A stretch of DNA of 40,000 nt from an uncultured Bacteroidota bacterium. Its GTDB lineage: Bacteria > Bacteroidota > Bacteroidia > Flavobacteriales > Flavobacteriaceae. This document shows, one piece after another, positions 33,896 through 40,000 of this stretch (the stretch's first letter is position 1; each line of letters starts with the position of its first letter). Made by a program: the position numbers and the translations under genes. A model generated the notes under the pieces. It did no database searches. It saw only the letters and a program-made list of their open reading frames with translations, and was not told the origin of the DNA. The stretch lies in NCBI GenBank assembly GCA_902557655.1, contig CACEAZ010000002.1, positions 1 to 40,000 of the forward strand, written 5' to 3'.

Positions 33896-35893
33896 ATGAA
33901 ATTATTTAGACTAATATTTATATTATTTGTTTTCATCTACGAAAATGGTTATACCCAAAATAGACCCCAATCACAATTAACATTAATTAGCTCAGAAGTA
34001 GGTGAAAACAAACGACCTTCTTCAATCCGAGATTCGGTAATGAGTAAATTCTCGGCAAAAAGTACAAAATTAAATAAGAATCCTGATGCTAAAATCGAAG
34101 ATTATTTAATCATAACACACGATCATGACACAATAGTTGTAGATACAAGCCTAACCATACAAAAATATTATAAGTTGAATTTTTTAAGAAGAGATGATTT
34201 TGACCTAATTCCCTTTTCTAATACAGGAAGTGCTTACAATGTTTTAGGCTTCAGGTCAAAAGAAACTCAGTTTTCTGAAATCGGTGCCAAAAATAAAAGT
34301 ATTGCATATGATAATGTAGATGATGTCCTGTATTATGATTTACCAACCCCATTTACAGAGCTTATGTACAGATCTGTTTTTGAACAGGGACAGGTGCTAG
34401 ATGCTGTCTACTCTGTAAATACATCAAGACAATTTAATTTTACAATTTCAAGAAAGGGGCTTAGGTCGTTGGGAAATTATCAAAATTTTATCACAAGCGG
34501 TTCAAATTTTAAGTTAGCTTCTAATTATTGGTCCAAGAATAAAAAGTACTACTTGCGCGCACATTATGCAAATCAAAAATTATTTGGAGAACAAAATGGG
34601 GGTATAGCAGATTCTGACATTGATAATTTTGAAAACGGTGTTAGTCAATATATAGATAGAGGAGTTTTTGATCCAAATTTTGAAAATGCTCATAATGAGT
34701 TGTTGGGTAAAAGATTTTACTTAGATCAAGTTTATAAATTTCATGAAAATGACTCCATAAAAAAAAACAAATTTGAAATATATAATTCCATTTTACAAGA
34801 GGAAAAGCAATATAAATTTCAGCAAAGTTCCATTGATAATTTTTTTGGTGAAGGATATTCTAATCAGGAAATCAATGATAAAATATTTTTAAATAGATTC
34901 AAAGTTGATTTAGGGCTTAATTTCAAATCTGACAGACTGGGTGGTATTAGCGCTGGTTTGAGCCTTGTTGATGATAAATACTCATTACAAAATTTTGAAA
35001 TCGAGGATTTTGTTGACAATAATCAGTCAATTAAATCTACCACTGTATATTTTTTAGCAGATTATTCAAAAAAAATAAAACAGGCTAAATTTAGTTTTTC
35101 GTCTAATAATTACATTTTTGGAGACTCAAAGTCAAACTCGTTAAAAACAAACATTAGATTTGATATTAAAAATCAAAACTCTGTTAATTTAGAACTTTCA
35201 GTGTTAAATTCTGCACCAGACTATAATCACAGACTTTACAGCAGTAATTATATTAATTACAATTGGAATAATGAATTTCAAAATATAAAATCCAAAGCAA
35301 TAGCGTTAAATGTCAGATTAAATAAATTAATCAATTTGGATATTGATTACATAAATATTGAAAACCATATACAGTTTGAACAGATAGAAACTACCTCAAT
35401 AAACGAGTTTGGTTCGAGGATTAATCCGATCCAGCATAGTGGAATAATTGATTTGTTAAAAATTAAGTTAAACAGAAGTTTAAGCCTTGGTAAATTTTCT
35501 TTTGATTCATCGTTAATGTTTCAAAAATCAATCTCTAACGACATAATCAATGTTCCAAAAATTGTCACTAGAAATACAATTTATTTCAGTTCGGATTTAT
35601 TTAAGAAAGCACTGTTTCTCCAAACAGGATTTGGTGTAAAATATTTTTCAAAATATTACATGAATGGTTACGATCCGTTACTTTCAGAGCTGTATATTCA
35701 AAGAGAAAAGGAAATTGGAGATTTTCCTTTAATTGATTTTTTCATTAATGCTAAAATTCAACAAACAAGATTATACTTCAAGTTTGAGCATTTAAATTCA
35801 TCTTTAACTGGTTATAATTTTTATTCTGCACCAAATTACCCATTTCAAGATTTTACATTTAGATTTGGGTTAGTTTGGAACTTTTTTATGTAG
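33896..35893 (+). CDS. Large putative outer-membrane porin (Porin_10-like)
   Basis: This 665-residue protein has a signal peptide (LIFILFVFIYENGYTQ). A short plug-like region (about 75-130; KYYKLNFLRRDDFDLIPFSN) precedes long runs of amphipathic strands ending in TFRFGLVWNFF, a classical outer-membrane C-terminus. FTELMYRSVFEQGQVLDAVY and FNFTISRKGLRSLGNYQNF match the 'putative porin' family that commonly neighbours rnhB in Flavobacteria. The solute is unknown. Confidence 0.78.
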   Translation: MKLFRLIFILFVFIYENGYTQNRPQSQLTLISSEVGENKRPSSIRDSVMSKFSAKSTKLNKNPDAKIEDYLIITHDHDTIVVDTSLTIQKYYKLNFLRRDDFDLIPFSNTGSAYNVLGFRSKETQFSEIGAKNKSIAYDNVDDVLYYDLPTPFTELMYRSVFEQGQVLDAVYSVNTSRQFNFTISRKGLRSLGNYQNFITSGSNFKLASNYWSKNKKYYLRAHYANQKLFGEQNGGIADSDIDNFENGVSQYIDRGVFDPNFENAHNELLGKRFYLDQVYKFHENDSIKKNKFEIYNSILQEEKQYKFQQSSIDNFFGEGYSNQEINDKIFLNRFKVDLGLNFKSDRLGGISAGLSLVDDKYSLQNFEIEDFVDNNQSIKSTTVYFLADYSKKIKQAKFSFSSNNYIFGDSKSNSLKTNIRFDIKNQNSVNLELSVLNSAPDYNHRLYSSNYINYNWNNEFQNIKSKAIALNVRLNKLINLDIDYINIENHIQFEQIETTSINEFGSRINPIQHSGIIDLLKIKLNRSLSLGKFSFDSSLMFQKSISNDIINVPKIVTRNTIYFSSDLFKKALFLQTGFGVKYFSKYYMNGYDPLLSELYIQREKEIGDFPLIDFFINAKIQQTRLYFKFEHLNSSLTGYNFYSAPNYPFQDFTFRFGLVWNFFM

Positions 35894-35952
35894 TTAAGTG
35901 TCTGATATTAAACCATATCTAAAGTTTCTCTGAAAAATATCTGTAAAATGTT

Positions 35953-35981
35953 TTGTACATCTCAAAAAGATACTATATTTG
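35953..35981 (+). promoter_or_regulatory. rRNA promoter P1
   Basis: TTG (35953-35955) is followed after 18 nt by TATATTTG (35974-35981), close to the Bacteroidota consensus spacing of about 19. The transcribed start reads CACCC. Confidence 0.8.
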
Positions 35982-36058
35982 CACCCGCTATAAGGCAAAA
36001 GAACCTTAAAATATGATTAAAACTGTTAATAATTAGTTTTTATTTCAGTTTAAATCTT

Positions 36059-36088
36059 TTGTCAGCAAAAAAAAGGGTTTTATATTTG
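36059..36088 (+). promoter_or_regulatory. rRNA promoter P2
   Basis: TTG (36059-36061) is followed after exactly 19 nt by TATATTTG (36081-36088), a full consensus match. The following bases CACCC repeat those of P1, so the 13-mer TATATTTGCACCC occurs twice, 107 nt apart. Confidence 0.85.
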
Positions 36089-36093
36089 CACCC

Positions 36094-36111
36094 CTGCTTT
36101 CAACAAAGCAG
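36094..36111 (+). other. Leader hairpin after P2
   Basis: CTGCTTT (36094-36100) pairs with AAAGCAG (36105-36111) around the loop CAAC. It lies just after the P2 start site, in the pre-16S leader. Confidence 0.55.
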
Positions 36112-36181
36112 AGAAAAATTTATGTTCATTAAAATATTGAAATTGATTGACAGCGTAAATTAAAATTTATTTTTAATTACA

Positions 36182-36228
36182 GAGAATAAACCATCATGAG
36201 CAGATAGAATTTAATTTCTTTAGTTGTT
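36182..36228 (+). other. 5' strand of the 16S processing stalk
   Basis: Three segments before 16S pair with segments after it: 36182-36191 with 37814-37823 (10 bp), 36201-36207 with 37799-37805 (7 bp), and 36218-36228 with 37779-37789 (11 bp including two G-U pairs). The helices are in proper nested order. This is the long pre-16S stem cut by RNase III in other bacteria. Confidence 0.8.
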
Positions 36229-36247
36229 AAATAGTATTTAAAATTTA

Positions 36248-37769
<1,522 letters not shown>

Positions 37770-37778
37770 CTAGAGAAA

Positions 37779-37823
37779 GACGACTAAAGTTTCTTAAACT
37801 ATCTGATCAAATAGTTTATTCTC
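37779..37823 (+). other. 3' strand of the 16S processing stalk
   Basis: This contains the three partners of the leader segments (37779-37789, 37799-37805, 37814-37823), just after the 16S 3' end and before tRNA-Ile. Confidence 0.8.
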
Positions 37824-37853
37824 AACGCTGTTAATTATAATCATATAAAGTGG

Positions 37854-37927
37854 AGTCTCATAGCTCAGCTGGTTAGAGCGCTACACTGATAATGTAGAGG
37901 TCGGCAGTTCAAGTCTGCCTGAGACTA
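37854..37927 (+). tRNA. tRNA-Ile (GAT)
   Basis: The 74-nt cloverleaf has acceptor AGTCTCA/TGAGACT, D arm GCTC...GAGC, anticodon stem CTACA/TGTAG with GAT, and T arm GTTCAAG. The discriminator is A and CCA is not encoded. Standard 16S-23S spacer position. Confidence 0.97.
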
Positions 37928-37999
37928 CTACGTTTAGTTTATTACTAAATAAAAATGAGGATTTTAGTAGCTGAGATTTTATTCTGAAAACTCATTATA

Positions 38000-38074
<75 letters not shown>

Positions 38075-38224
38075 CAATCAGCTTTATGCTGAAAATGTTC
38101 TTTGACATATTGAAAAAAATACATGAAATTAAAAATTTCTAAACAAATCTAAATTTAATTAATTAGTTAATTAATTGAGTTTACGAGCAATATAATTTAT
38201 AACTCATAAAAATACAAAAGTTAC
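38075..38224 (+). other. tRNA-Ala to 23S spacer
   Basis: This AT-rich spacer contains TTCTTTGACATATTG (from 38098), a stretch common in Bacteroidota rRNA leaders. It also contains a near-palindrome of AATTAATTAGTTAATTAATT around 38157-38176. It probably supplies the 5' strand of the 23S processing stem; the partner is outside the window. Confidence 0.5.

Positions 38225-40000
<1,776 letters not shown>

Larger units (their letters stand above)
35894..36247 (+). other. rRNA operon leader region
   Basis: This 354-nt gap has no gene. It holds two tandem promoters (35953-35981 and 36059-36088), a leader hairpin (36094-36111) and the 5' half of the 16S processing stalk (36182-36228). I see no open reading frame of note. 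Confidence 0.85.

Overview
The window is a stretch of chromosome from an AT-rich member of the Bacteroidota, almost certainly a marine-type flavobacterium (Flavobacteriia). The evidence is the 16S rRNA, the Bacteroidota -7 promoter element TAnnTTTG in front of many transcription units, A-rich leaders with almost no Shine-Dalgarno sequences, and family content typical of the group: a GYDIA-type GHMP kinase, degradative HMG-CoA reductase, Porin_10-type porin, DUF5522, DUF4136 and long-form urocanase. Genes are densely packed, with many 1-17 nt overlaps and four TTG starts. I see no insertion sequence, prophage, CRISPR array, toxin-antitoxin pair or obvious defence island. This is core-genome territory.

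Layout. (1) 1-5321, plus strand: the end of a lamin-tail-domain protein, then two OprO/OprP-like porins flanking an M14 zinc carboxypeptidase, then a small secreted repeat-type protein. This looks like a surface nutrient-acquisition cassette. (2) 5308-6665, minus strand: a lipoprotein, a TIGR02206 membrane protein, and tRNA-Phe with its terminator. (3) 6757-12988, plus strand: the envelope biogenesis block coaX, outer-membrane barrel, TPR protein, lptC and ppiD-like isomerase. (4) 12985-15205, minus strand: HMG-CoA reductase followed by the GHMP kinase (mevalonate/isoprenoid). (5) 15330-19004, plus strand: two POT peptide transporters and a thioredoxin-fold protein. (6) 18968-21143, minus strand: surE, a small membrane protein and lpxB (lipid A). 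(7) 21255-24427, plus strand: a Prc-type tail-specific protease and an orphan Opp/Dpp-type permease. (8) 24429-27088, minus strand: DUF5522, hutU and DUF4136. (9) 27162-27923, plus strand: a LysM glucosaminidase lipoprotein. (10) 28102-30375, minus strand: lysS, a small secreted protein and an Smr-domain protein. (11) 30478-31337, plus strand: a yqaE/Pmp3 gene missed by length filters, fused by TAATG to lipB. (12) 31330-33828, minus strand: rnhB and a beta-propeller lipoprotein. (13) 33896-35893, plus strand: a large putative porin. (14) 35950-40000, plus strand: an rRNA operon with tandem promoters, 16S, tRNA-Ile(GAT), tRNA-Ala(TGC) and the first 1.8 kb of 23S.

The most interesting non-coding signal is at about 27921-28028. 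It is a 104-nt nested rod of complementary segments lying between the glucosaminidase and smr. Read on the minus strand it has a TAATTTTG -7 element just before it and a CTTTTT tract just after it, the layout of an independent small RNA. Its size and shape resemble a 6S-type RNA, but I cannot confirm a family without a covariance-model search. The 16S processing stalk can also be read directly as three matched helices flanking the gene.
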